NCBI RefSeq assembly: GCF_000208865.1
Contig: NC_018390.1
Coordinates: forward strand, 2,032,790 to 2,096,789
DNA: 64,000 bases
Reading direction: 5' to 3'
Source: Neospora caninum Liverpool
Taxonomy: Eukaryota; Apicomplexa; Conoidasida; Eucoccidiorida; Sarcocystidae
Below, in pieces: positions 22,003 to 33,436 of this stretch. The position numbers and the translations under genes were made by a program. Position 1 is the stretch's first letter, and each line of letters begins with the position of its first letter. Below the pieces are notes generated by a model that searched no databases, had not been told where the DNA came from, and saw only the letters and a list, made by a program, of their open reading frames with translations.

Positions 22003-24471
22003 TTTGATCAGTGACGTGGCATCAAGTGTACGCTCTCAAACACGCGATGAAAAAAAGAAATTGACCGATGACGAGGTCAACGGATATTCACAGAAGATGA
22101 CACATCGAACTCGTTGTCGCCAGTCTCTCACTGCCCATTGATCACCCTATATAATCTCCGAAGCACGTGGCTTCCGGAGGCGCTTTTCCCCAGCGTGGTA
22201 CTCGGACGCAAACGCACTGTGGTTTCCGAATAATAAAAGCATATGCACATGTAAACATGCACACACGGGTAACGTTTTGACCTTACAGCGTTACGCGTTG
22301 GGCAAGACTAAAAAGTGTACCGCAAGTCCACATGAGAGATGACGGTCATGACAATGAACAAATTCCGAGAAGAGATTCTCTCATCTATAGGCGAGCGGAA
22401 GGCGCAACTACCGGTTCACGCCCCCATCCAGAATGTGTACCCCTCGAGACACAAAAAGCACGACAGTTGGACGCAACGCCGTTGACAACACGGTGACTCG
22501 ACATAAATGGCCTCACTTACTGACGCGGTGAAAGGATACCACGGTGCGAAAACTAATTTTTTTCCTTGTGTGAATGGGAGCCGTCTGTGGGTACAGGGTC
22601 TTAGCTGTTTTTGCGCATAAATGTTTATAGAGAGAAAATAGGTCCCATGCGTATTTACGCATATTCGGAAGGCAGCACGTGGTACGCGATCGGCAGCATA
22701 CGGATCCTAAAAGCGTAGCTGACGGGGCAGCCATCCGAAGATGAGGACAACTAACGCAGTAGAAGCCGGCACACCGACGGCGAGCAGTGAGCGTCAGGGC
22801 TTCAAGAAATGTCCATTCCAGCAGGCGGATGTACCTGAGGCTCTCTGCAGGCCAACGGGTTCTCTACCTGTTTTACCAATTCTCGCAGACGGGTATAGCG
22901 ATGCGCGAGACATATTGCAGCCAGCGGTCGGAAAGTGTATCGAGGCAAATTAGTTCGCAGAAATCAACTAACCCCCGTGACACAGAACTCTAGGCGACCT
23001 CCGATAAAATGAAAAACGGAGGAAATATTGGCACTCAAATGGCGTAACGCAGAGGGGGGAGAAAACAGATATTCATGTCTCTCCCAGACACCGACACTCT
23101 CAATGGTGCCAACCGGCCACAGATATGCGAAAGCGTGCAGATAGCCCGAAGATTTACTTCCGATAGGGGAGCCTTTGTGCAGGCTCACGCCCATCCACTC
23201 ACAAGGAGGTGACAGACACAAGGCTTAATATACATGAGAAATACGGCAAAGAATGTTGGGGATCGGGCGTTCCCAATGAGTTTGGAGAACCCCGGTTGAT
23301 GGGGTCTTGGGAGAATGGAGTAGCGGCCGACTACCTGTTCATTTCTTACTTTACAGAGCACAGCCATGACGAAATCCCATGCGAAAGACACCACACGGAA
23401 AAGCCGTCTCCCGTTCCCTACACTAGGTCGCCGCGAAGTGAAAAAACTGTGAAGGGTTAGCAGAAATCATCATGTCCACAGAAAGGAGAGGGACGCTAGT
23501 CTCTCGCCCGGTGGTGAGTTATCTAGACAGACCGGTGGTCTCCACTCACGGCCGGCCTTTGCTCGTGTTTTTGCTCAGCCGCAGGTCCCCACGCGAATCA
23601 GACTCATTCTACTAGTCAGGTATTAAATCCCACTAAACCGAAGAGCGGCCAGTTGCACGTGTCTTTGCATGAGCTTTCGCGTTCTTGAAACGTGACCCCA
23701 ATTACCAACTAGGCCGCACGGCCTTATACGCAGACCTCACCGAAGGCTTCTACCCGTGACCAGCGAGCACCCGGGTGGCACTCTTTCGACTCAACAACGG
23801 CGGAAGTACGAGTGGCTCAAGCACCGGCATCTGATCCTCTACCGGGCAGGCAAGACACAGAATACTCTTGCACGAGAGAGGGAGGCGTTACTTAGCGGAA
23901 CAACGTTCCGCACAGAACAAAGGGTTCTTTGATGCACTTCAGCTTTCTGTCGCATCCGCGCGGAAAAACAGCCGCGACTCACTCCCTCTGAGCCTGGCCC
24001 AAGAGGCCTACTCTTGGCAACCGTCTCCTTTCCGCCTGACGCGATCAAGGTCACTTGCGCGTGCGACGTTGATTTTTCGTCGCGCAACAACGCTGCGTGC
24101 CCCAGGCTTATCATCCCCAGCTACCACCAGCTAGCGACATGTGCACATTGAGAGAGATTCGCTGCCGTATTGCACGTGCTGCTGGTGTTTTGTGTGTCAT
24201 GTGTTCCTGTTGTTTTTAATTTCTCCCGACTCTAAAGGGATGTCTAGAATCGTGGCATGCGTCAATCATCTGCCGGGACGCGATCTTAGCGCGCGATTGA
24301 GGTGGACGGTGTGCTGTCAATAGAGAGTCCCGTTCACGTGCAGTTGCCACCAGTTTTTTTCTGTCACACGCGTGTCGAAATTCTCCTACCACGTCTGATC
24401 TGGATCCTCATTTTCCCGTCTCTCGAGGATATTTCGCCTCCTTCCTTGTCCGCCCCTGCTGCACGGTCAAG
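22003..24471. promoter_or_regulatory. Shared upstream region of two divergent genes
   Basis: About 2.5 kb separates the receiver-kinase start (minus) from the P5C dehydrogenase start (plus), so it must hold the 5' UTRs and promoters of both. No long coding frame with a recognisable domain is seen. The only open frames are short (under about 95 residues). Sequence near 24330-24470 is pyrimidine-rich, as expected of a 5' leader. I did not identify a specific factor site with confidence. Confidence 0.5.
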
Positions 24472-27400
24472 ATGACGAGGAATTTTTGTTCAGCTGTCTC
24501 GGCGGTGGCGATCCGGCTAACTGGACTTCACCGGACACTCCGTCTCAGTTGTGGTTCGCCACAACGAAGCAAAATCTCTGCGGACGAAGACGTATTCCGT
24601 TGTTCACGCTCCATTTGTCACCTGGTTTCCTCTGCCATCCCTTTTCGATGCGATAATGGCGTGCAATCTGTCCCATGGTTGTCGTTGGGTTCCTCTCCGC
24701 ACCATATCGGGTCTCCGTCCAGCGCGTGTGCGCCGATGTTTTGGACGGGCGTGAGAGGGGGCGGGCGAGCATTGAGCTCTAGTTCCTCGAGTGTCGTCAG
24801 AGCGTTTGCAAACGTGGACACGGAGAAGCTGAGCGGAGCTTCGCCCCACACTGTCCGCAATCTCGTAAACGGCAAATGGTCGGGGACCCGTGAGACCTAC
24901 GACGTGGTCGATCCGTTGAACGGTGAAGTCTTCATCAAAAGCCCATGTACGAAAGTAAGGAAGCCCCACACCTTGTTGCTGGGCAGAAAACGGAGTGGAG
25001 AAACCTGCGACAGAAGTACATAGTTCATGTCCTAAAAATGCAGCGTGGTGGCCTCGGGGATAGAAGGCTCATGACGTCGGAAAGGCCTACAGGGGTGCAT
25101 CGCGCCTCTTGGGTAATTTCATATTGCAGTCAGCGTCCGAGGCATCACAGCGGGGATGCTGGGAAGGCTACTTACATAACTTCAGCAGAGGCAGTGAAGA
25201 ACAGGAAAGGGGGTCCCGAGTGGTTGTCCCCAACGCACGACATAAGAGACTCCGAATTCGTTCCCAGCCCCTGACTGACAAGCCTAAGAGCGCCAATCGC
25301 GACGCACAGCCTTCTGTCGCTTACGGGCCGTACCGATCTCTTTGTTGTCGCAGGGCGATGAGCTCGAGCCGTTCATTGCGTCACTGAAAGCGGTGCCGAA
25401 AAGCGGTCTGCATAACCCACTGAAGAATCCGGAGCGCTACGTCCTCTATGGCCAGGTCCTTCAGAAGACTGCCGCCATGTTGCACGACGAGAGAGTCTTT
25501 GACTTCTTTACGAGATGTATTATGCGCACCTTTCCCAAGAGCTACGCACAGGTACGGCAAAGAAGCAAGGGAGTCGGTAGGAAAACAGGACCAAAGGGTT
25601 CCGCTCATTGATGATCGTCTCCAAGGCGATACGTGTACGAGGTTTGGACACTGATACACGAAGACGTCTGGAAAGTAATGTTTCCACCTATGCCGCCCTC
25701 CTGTTGCCCGAGAGAACGGAGAGATGGGGAAGATGGCACACATCGATCGACATATCCGGATCTGCATGTCGTGCATCTGTAATCAGTGCGGATATCGCGT
25801 GAATGCGTATAAATGTACGGTTGTGTTTGCTCACACGGGTATTCCACGATACGCATACTGAGCGTGTAGAATAGAATGAACCTTGAATCACTGCACGTCC
25901 AACCGCATGCGTCCCCTGTAGCCTGGGCCCATGCCCACGTCGAGGAGAGACTCTTCTGAGTTGCCCCCGTGCTTCGGCATTTCGCTCACAGACCCCTAAT
26001 CCCTTGCAGCGAAGGGCGCCTTTACAATGTTGGTTTTTTTTTGTAGGTTTCCTTTTCAGGCTGCCGGTGAAGTGCGTGTTGTGCGGGCCTTCTGCGAGAA
26101 TTTTTCCGGCGACGGGATCCGATTCGTCGCTAGGGGGTTCAGTGTGCCTGGCGACCATCACGGCCAGATATCAAACGGCTTTAGGTGCGTCTTGGCACTT
26201 CTTGTCCGCAGAAAGAGTCGGGCAACTGGCGATGCAGATCCAGCACACGCACGTACGAATAGTAATTCCTGGTTCTGCCTTGGCAGGCATACTGTTCTCT
26301 CCATCTGTTGGTGGGTCCACATCCGTGTGTCTACATGTATGGAAACATATAGAGCATATTCACATGTTGTGTATTTGAAATCGTCTTTGGGTTTCTTGTC
26401 CGGGGCACCCACGGACTGCGGTTCTCCCTGGCCTCGCTGTGCTCAGGTGCGAAATTCGCGCCGCCGCTGTGTTCGGTTCGTTCTCTCATCTCTTCACGCG
26501 AACCCACTGGAGAACGCAGCAGGCAAGAGCCAAACCGAGCACCTTCAGATAACGGATGCGATTTATCACACACTTGCGTTCATTTCCTCGTAGGTGGCCA
26601 TTCGGTCCGGTTGCCGTGGTCAGCCCGTTCAACTTCCCTCTGGAGATTCCGGTGATGCAGTTCCTCGCTGCTGTCATGATGGGAAATAAACCTTTTGTGA
26701 AGACAGAGGCTACTCAAGCGCTTCCTGTAGAACAACTCCTCAGGTGTGTCCCCTGTGGCTGGCGCCTTAAACTCCTCGCCCTGCTCCTTTCCTCACTCCC
26801 TGGTGACGGATCCGGGAGCACGGAGGATCGCTGCGTTCTTTTGGCTGCTGCTGTTCCCACTTGCTGTTGCCCACTGTCGCGTCTACGTATCTCTTCTTTT
26901 GCCTGCAGTTTCACTCTTTATCTCTACCGTTTCTGCCTCTCTCTCTGTTTTCCTCTTCTGGCTATCCCTGCGCCGCTTCTGCCTTCTGTCCCTTGCCTCC
27001 TTCTGGTCCGTATTTGGATGCGAATCTGAATGAAGGCGCGAGGGTTCGAATTTGGTACTTTTTTCAGACTCCTGCATTACTGCGGGATGCCAATGCAAGA
27101 TGTCGACTTCCTAAACACGCGCGGGCCTATTGTCTCCGAGCTGCTCACCAAGGCGCCAGTCCGTCTGCTTCAGTTCACGGGTAGAGTGGCGAGCAAACGT
27201 GATGCCGGGTTTGCGGCTGCTGAAACAAAGGCTGGCAAGAAACATGAGAGTATGAGGTCTCTGCCTGGTGAATGCGGTTTTTTCACAGGAGGATCGGCGA
27301 CAGCGGAGCACCTCATTCGCCTCATGAAAGGCCGCGTTAAAGTCGAAGACGCAGGCTTCGACTGGAAGATCCTCGGACCAGATGCGAAGCCTCAAGATCT

Positions 27401-30178
27401 CGACTACGTCGCTTGGCAATGCGACCAGGATGCCTACGCGCTGTCAGGTACGACCTCAGTTTTGCATGCGAAACGAAACTCGCTGCCACCCAGTGGCCTT
27501 TCACCCTGTTCGCTGCAACTGCAGGGAACATGTTTGGTGTCACGTTGTTTTTCATAAAGCTTATTCACCACCTGGTGACGGGGAAGGCGGTGCAAAGAAC
27601 ACGCTTCTTCCTGTGCGTCCCCGCAGGTGGAAAATGGGCTTGCAAATGCTCCGATTCTTCGGATCGCCCCTACCCCCTGCCTATCGCCAGAATGTCATTT
27701 ATGTGCGTCTAGGTCACCGTATCCCTCCAGCACCGCATCTTTGTCGCCCCGTCTCTATATATTCAACACACTGGGTTCGCGCTCACACATACTAGTGGAT
27801 CTACGCATATATGTATGTGTGTGTTTCAGTATCTATATTTGTGGACACGTATAGGGATGTGTTTGTATATTTGTCACGGTGTATGCCAGCGCGTTGGCGT
27901 CGCCCCGTGAATTTTTGAAGGGAAGACCAGTCTACGACGTCAAGAGGACGCAGGAAAAAATTTGTCTATTGTAACCGCTCCTGCGCAGGGCAGAAGTGTT
28001 CGGCGCAATCTCTGCTAGCTGTCCATACGTCCTGGAAGGAGCTCGGTTTGCTGGAAAAGCTCAGGAGCCTGGCAAGCAGACGGAGCTACGAGGATCTCAC
28101 TCTAAGCCCCGTTATGTCGCATTCCAATGAAGGAATCCAGAAACATGTGGATGTACGTATGCCAAAGGCCTGTCCGGTGGAGTTGCTGTTCCAGTTAATG
28201 CGCCAGAAATGTCTGAAAGAACGGATTTTGTGCTGGGCGGAGGTTGCTCTTCACCTTAGATTTCGTTTGTCATGACCTCGCTTGTTGCGCGTTGCATGAC
28301 GGCAGTCTTGGTCTGCGGTTTCTGTCTTCTTTTTGCACAACCTGTAGACCCAGCCGGTCTGTTCGGGACATTCGCTGAACGACCAACACACTCAAACCGG
28401 GACAGGGTTTTGCCTTCTTACCCTGCTTCGTTTCCGTAGTGCTTTCCTCGCCTTTTTTGGTGCCCCTATCGAAGTTGTGGAGGCCTTTCACCCTCTCAGC
28501 GTTGTTGGTTCGTCTCTTTCCTATATTTGGCTATCCGCGCTTCTCCCCTCCACCCTTTGGCGCGTTTGTCAGGCCCTTCTGAAGCTGCCAAACGCCTCAC
28601 TTCTGTTTGGAGGAAAAGCCGTAAAGACAGCTCAGACTTCCTCCATTCCGTGCAAGTATGGGGCGTACGAACCGACTGCGGTGTTTGTTCCTCTTACGTC
28701 GATGCTGCTGAGCCAAGAAAACTTGGACCTGGCGACAACAGAGCTCTTCGGACCTGTGCAAGTGAGTGCTTGAAGGATGGATATGCGCGTGTCTGTGTTT
28801 ACCTTCAACTCCACCATCCACAGGCAGCAGTGCGCATCTACAGAAACTCACGGCCACATGGATTTCTGAACCGGCAAACTCGACACAGAGTAGTGGCTAG
28901 TCCAGGCGCACCATGGTGATTCGCGCGTCCTCTTCCAAACGCGATTCATCGCATAGCGTCACCTCCCTCTCCCTCTCACTCTCTCAGACCCTCTCTGCTG
29001 TCTGTGTTTCTCCTCTGTCGTCCGTACCCTCTCTGGCACTCAGTCGCATTCTCATCTGCCTTTCCGCTTCCTCTCCTTCCCCCCCTTTGGCCGTCCCTAA
29101 CTTTTGTTCGGCCTTTCGCCTCTGGTGTCTGCGCCGTATGCGCTGTGGGCCTTTTAGGTCGTGACGGAGTGGCGAACGGGAGACGAAAAGGATCTGCTCC
29201 GTCTGATGGAAGGCATGAAGCTCCACCTGACAGCTGCTGTCGTCGCGAGAGACGTCGAGTTCCAGAACCGAATCCTCGCCAACACCGTCAACGGCACCAC
29301 CTACGCAGGCATCCGCGCGCGTACCACGGGCGCACCGCAGAATCACTGGTTCGGACCGGCAGGCGATCCTCTCGCTGCCGGAATCGGAAGCCCTGAAGCT
29401 GTTCTTTGCACGTGGACATGTCATCGGTAGGCCACGCTTCCTCATGGAAATGCGTGTCTCCGGAGCAGAGAAAACGACTCATTTCGCCACCACACACCAC
29501 ACGCGTCTCGCTCTAGTCTCGCTAGGTGTATCGGGCGTGTCGTGTTTGTTTAAGAGTGTAAAAACACTTGGAGACAAACGTATGGCTCTGCATGCAAGCT
29601 GACGATACTCTCCGGTTGCGGCCACTGTCCGGCGGTTGGAGAAGGGTCTGGCTACTACTTGGTTGGCTTGAGTGTATTGCGGTGGTCCCACATATTTGTA
29701 TGCAGCCACACCTCGACGATGGGATATACCTACACGTATCCTGTTACAGAAGTCGACACGCACCTTCCCGCAGGCACATAATCCCTTGTTCATTATTCTT
29801 TATTCCGTGCGCCGATCGCTGGAAGCCTAAAATGGACGATCCCTCAAGATATAGACACGTATGTGGGCATCTTTTTTACGTAATTATGTGTACAGGCGTA
29901 TCCGCGTGTGGATGAATATATTTATATATGAATATAATAATATGTATATACGAATATCTGTGCGGATGTGTAAGCATATGTGTTATATATATATATATAT
30001 GGATGTAGACCCCAGGCGTATTTTTTTCTGCAGTTGTAAGGGGCTTGCGCGAGCCTGGATAACGGCGAGAGGGGCTTTCCTCATTTCGTGCTCACTCTGG
30101 CTTTGCTCATTACGCAGGGAAATTGTTTTCGATCACGGGCAGATCCCGGAGTTTTGGACAACTCCGCCACCATCCTAA
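24472..30178 (+). CDS. P5CDH: Delta-1-pyrroline-5-carboxylate dehydrogenase, plant-type (ALDH12 family), mitochondrial
   Basis: The enzyme oxidises P5C/glutamate semialdehyde to glutamate with NAD+, the last step of proline breakdown. Ten exons: 24472-24954, 25354-25551, 26060-26184, 26594-26743, 27068-27180, 27292-27447, 27989-28152, 28573-28761, 29158-29426, 30118-30178, giving 635 residues with all phases consistent. The start has context GTCAAGATG. The first 110 or so residues are a basic, Ser-rich presequence. ALDH landmarks follow: KSYAQ/AAGEV, WPFGPVAVVSPFNFPLE, FTG, the general-base region VEDAGFDWK, the catalytic Cys (about 412) in GQKCSAQS, ELFGPVQVVTE, and NGTTYAG followed by GAPQNHWFGPAGDP. 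The match is to plant ALDH12A1, with landmarks such as DYVAWQCDQDAYA, rather than to animal ALDH4A1. The exon 6 acceptor could be 3 bases earlier (27289), adding one Gly. Intron 9 holds a TA repeat. Confidence 0.95.
29984..30000. repeat. TA microsatellite in the last P5CDH intron
   Basis: A perfect AT run of about 17 bases lies in the intron between exons ending at 29426 and starting at 30118. Looser TATG/AATA repeats extend upstream from about 29910. Confidence 0.85.
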
Positions 30179-31772
30179 CTGCGCAAAATTGAATCATTTG
30201 TGACCGAGGAAGGAGGCAACCTTTCCAGTCACCTCTCCTTTCGGCGAAGGCCACATCTCGGCAGCCAAAGCATAGAATACAGTGACACGAAACGAATGGG
30301 AAAAGTAACTCTATTCTGGGGATCCGTTTGGCATCTGGTGTGACGTTACACGTCGCATTTAGAGAGCTTTCGTTAACTCGAAAACCGTCACATCTCAGAA
30401 GGGTGCGAACAAAGGTAACGGAAACGGACTTTTCTACCGTGGTGCGTTCCCGCGCCCGGGCAAATATTTTAAACTGACAAACCTGGCCTCAGATGAACAG
30501 AGCGAGAGACACTTTCCGAAAAGCAGACTCAGCTTGACCTCTCGTCGTGTTCTTTCTCTCGCATCTTTGAGGTACCGACTGGCAGCATCTACCCTTTGAG
30601 AGAGGAGAGAGAACGGAACTGATTCTTCGGCGTTCCGTTTGTCCCCGCTGCCTCTAAGCAAGCGCTGAAACAGTCGATAATATAGAATGCTCCCCACCGT
30701 ATATCGCTGCCCACCAGGAGACGCCACAGCTCAAGGTTGAGAGTGCCGATTTTGCTACGTTTGCTGTAGAAGCCTTTGGCACTTCATGTAAGATGCACCA
30801 CGCCTCAACCACGAAGCCACGTTGTTCTGCCGAGCAGCAGCTTTGCCTACGACCATTTGTCTCCCTCTCTTGTTTTCGGGTTCTACGGTGGAAGCGCAGT
30901 CCGCTTTATCTGCGGTGTTGTCAACACCGGGAGGTTTACCTGTCAATAATGCGCTACATATCGCTCCAATGCAGGAAAGTATGGCAAAACGGTGTCATGT
31001 CAAAAGCTGGATGCCGTCTCACTGCCCTCTTGTCGCTTGAGCTTCTCTTTCTCCAAGCCTACTAGTTCCGGTAGCAGGCGGAAAACTTTCATGCTTTTCC
31101 TTGACCCTAGCCACAGCTCTCTTCCCTCTCTTCTCGTGAAGGGCGTTCGATTCTAGGAAGCTAGAGGGGGGTTTGCGTCTGTGTCGAGTGTCTAAACGGA
31201 GCGATTCGGAGAGAGGAAGAGACAGAACATCTGAGGACGGTGAATTGTTTCGGGCAGCAGACGGCTGACGGTAAGTAGTTTCAATATTTTCACGTGAGTA
31301 CACGAAGAGAACAAATAAAGCGAGGAAGCCCCTTCGTGCCTACCAAACCAAACGAATCGCTCTCGAAAGAGAGACGTTTAGGCGGTTGATTCGAGTAATA
31401 CGGGAGTGTGGAGCATATGGACTCTTAAAGGACTCTTTCCACCTGCAACCCTACCTCACACGGTTATCTTCTTCAAGCAGCGTGAAGGTCGATACGGATA
31501 GGAGCCAGACCACTGATACTTGTCGGCGGCTGCACATTTACATAATGCACGCACATACAGGATGATACGTATGGAGAGCATGTGCATGTAAATACAAAAG
31601 GCCAGTGAGTGCGTGTTGGTTGTGATCTTCGTGTTCTGTGGATTTTATCTTGTGGAAATCGCAGGCCAAGCTGGCAGCTCATGATGTCGGCAAGAGGCAC
31701 GAAAGGCGAAGCACACCGACATACATTAACACACGACACCAATGATAAACGGTACACACACAAACACACACT

Positions 31773-31775
<3 letters not shown>

Positions 31776-31803
<28 letters not shown>
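31776..31803. repeat. TA dinucleotide microsatellite
   Basis: About 28 bases of AT alternation follow a CA-rich stretch (ACACACAAACACACAC) in intergenic DNA. Confidence 0.9.
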
Positions 31804-31807
<4 letters not shown>

Positions 31808-32957
31808 TATGTATATATGCATGAATGGGTTATTATACATTCATAAATCGAAATATTTGAAAGAGTTTATATTCATACATGCACACACACAGAACGACAC
31901 GATCTGCTGCAGCATGTATATATACCAAGTCAGTAGCTCCCGTCATTCCCCGCGTTGACCTTCGGAGAGAAAATGTTGGGCAGAGCGATCGAAGCCCCGC
32001 TGTCCGCGCGATTTTCCGTACTCGACTGTTTCGGACGAGCTGGAAAAGCTCCCTCACACCCTAAACGCATCCTAGGATTCGCGCCAGAAAATTGCCGCCA
32101 TACAACAGGTCACCTTCCCGTGCTGGGCTTTCCCCTCCTCTTCCCCTTTCCCATTTCTTTTTCTGGCCGACATCTTTGAACTGACGAACCGAAAAGGGTA
32201 AAGGAAGGAGGTGTCGACACACCGTGTCACCGCGCCTTCTGCATGCAGTCGCGGAGAGCGCTCGGACAAGCAGACACGCTTTTCCCTCCCTCTGAGTCTA
32301 CAGTTTGATACGCTGCGCAGCGACACGGTCTTTTCGACTGCCGAATCCACTTTTTTTCCCGAAGAAAGCGGAGGGAGAGCTGCGTTCTGTACTTGGTTGC
32401 TGGTTTCCACCCTCAGAGCTGGTTCGTTCTCGTCTGTCATCGTGGGTAGCATGCTCTTCATGGGGCAAAAAGGCGGTCCGAGAAGAACGCGCAAAAAAAG
32501 AGCAGAAGGAAGACAATTCGCGGTTGAGGGTAGACATCAATCGCTTCTTTAGGTGTTTTTCAGACAAAGGCAAGCCGTCTGCTGCGGGAGGCTGGGGCGT
32601 ACATACACCGAGTGCTGGCGGAGGAAGTGGGACGAGACTCCATCCGCCCCTCAGCGGAAAACGGGTTTGTCGGAAAAGGGATCCCAAGAAGGCAAGGAGA
32701 AGGGAGATTGTCGCCTTTCTGCTGGATCTCCTCTCAAAAGGGCGACGGGAAGAACGTGGAACACTTCTTTTCTTCCCTCTCAGCGGCGCCAACCCTGGTT
32801 CTGGTGGCTTCTTCTGGTCCAGTGGTGTGCGTCTTCCCCTCTACAGAGGGGGCTGGATGCTGCAGTTGTCCCCGCCTGCTGCACACAAGCCTCGCCCCAG
32901 CCCCCTCTTCTTCCTCTTTTGCCTCTTCCAGAGCCTCTCATTCGTCCCTTTCCTCGT

Positions 32958-32979
32958 CCCCCCCCCCCCCCCCCCCCCC
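32958..32979 (+). repeat. Homopolymer of 22 C
   Basis: Twenty-two consecutive C residues lie about 460 bases upstream of the exportin start codon, in a pyrimidine-rich region. Runs of this length are prone to slippage and sequencing error, so the exact length is uncertain. Confidence 0.9.
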
Positions 32980-33436
32980 GCTCGAAATCCCTTGCATATC
33001 TTGTTCGTCATTCCGTCTGGGCGTTCGTGCGTTACCGGTCTTCTCTGTCTCCCTCTTCTGGCTTTTCTCTCTGTCGTTACGTTCAGTTTTCTCTCTCGTT
33101 GCTCTGAGTGGCTGCAATGGTTCGCGCCTTCTTGCTGTCTTCGTTGTTGTAACAGTCGTAGTTCGTGTCATCTTTTCTCTGTCAATTCTTCCCGATTTCC
33201 TGTCTCTGCACGCACTGTAATTCCTGTAATCCCGGATGCCTTTGGTGCATCTCCCCGCATAACTTGTTTTCTGGGCTGATATATTCATTCGTGTGTGCAC
33301 TCGCGCTGAGAGACGTTGAGCACCGGCATTGTTGTTCTCCGCAGTGCTCGCTCTGCAGCGGCTTGTCTCCTGTTGGGCACGCGTTTTTTTCTGACCGGCA
33401 TTATTCGTCTCTTTTTGCTCCGCGCTCTTCTCGACG

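Larger units (their letters stand above)
30179..33436. other. Intergenic region between P5CDH and the exportin gene
   Basis: This stretch holds the 3' region of P5CDH and the 5' leader of the exportin gene. A minus-strand frame around 30480-30727 (helical, reading ILYYRLFQRLLRG near its start) resembles coding sequence, but its first codon would be GTG and I find no convincing upstream exon, so I do not call it. From 32100 to 33436 the plus strand is open in several frames because it is pyrimidine-rich and carries a long C run. This is typical of a 5' UTR or promoter rather than a gene. Confidence 0.5.

Noticed and set aside
27040..27050. GGTTCGAAT, resembling a tRNA B box
   Set aside because: It sits in a P5CDH intron next to the branch and acceptor region, and no matching A box or acceptor stem is visible.
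30434..30727. Minus-strand helical frame resembling a small LYR-like protein
   Set aside because: The frame starts with GTG, has no clear upstream exon or ATG, and the LYR-type pattern is too loose to call.
32305..33279. Plus-strand open frame of 324 codons upstream of the exportin
   Set aside because: It runs through a polypyrimidine region and the 22-C run. The translation is Ser/Phe/Leu/Pro-rich without conserved features, and other frames are equally open. It is likely 5' leader or promoter.
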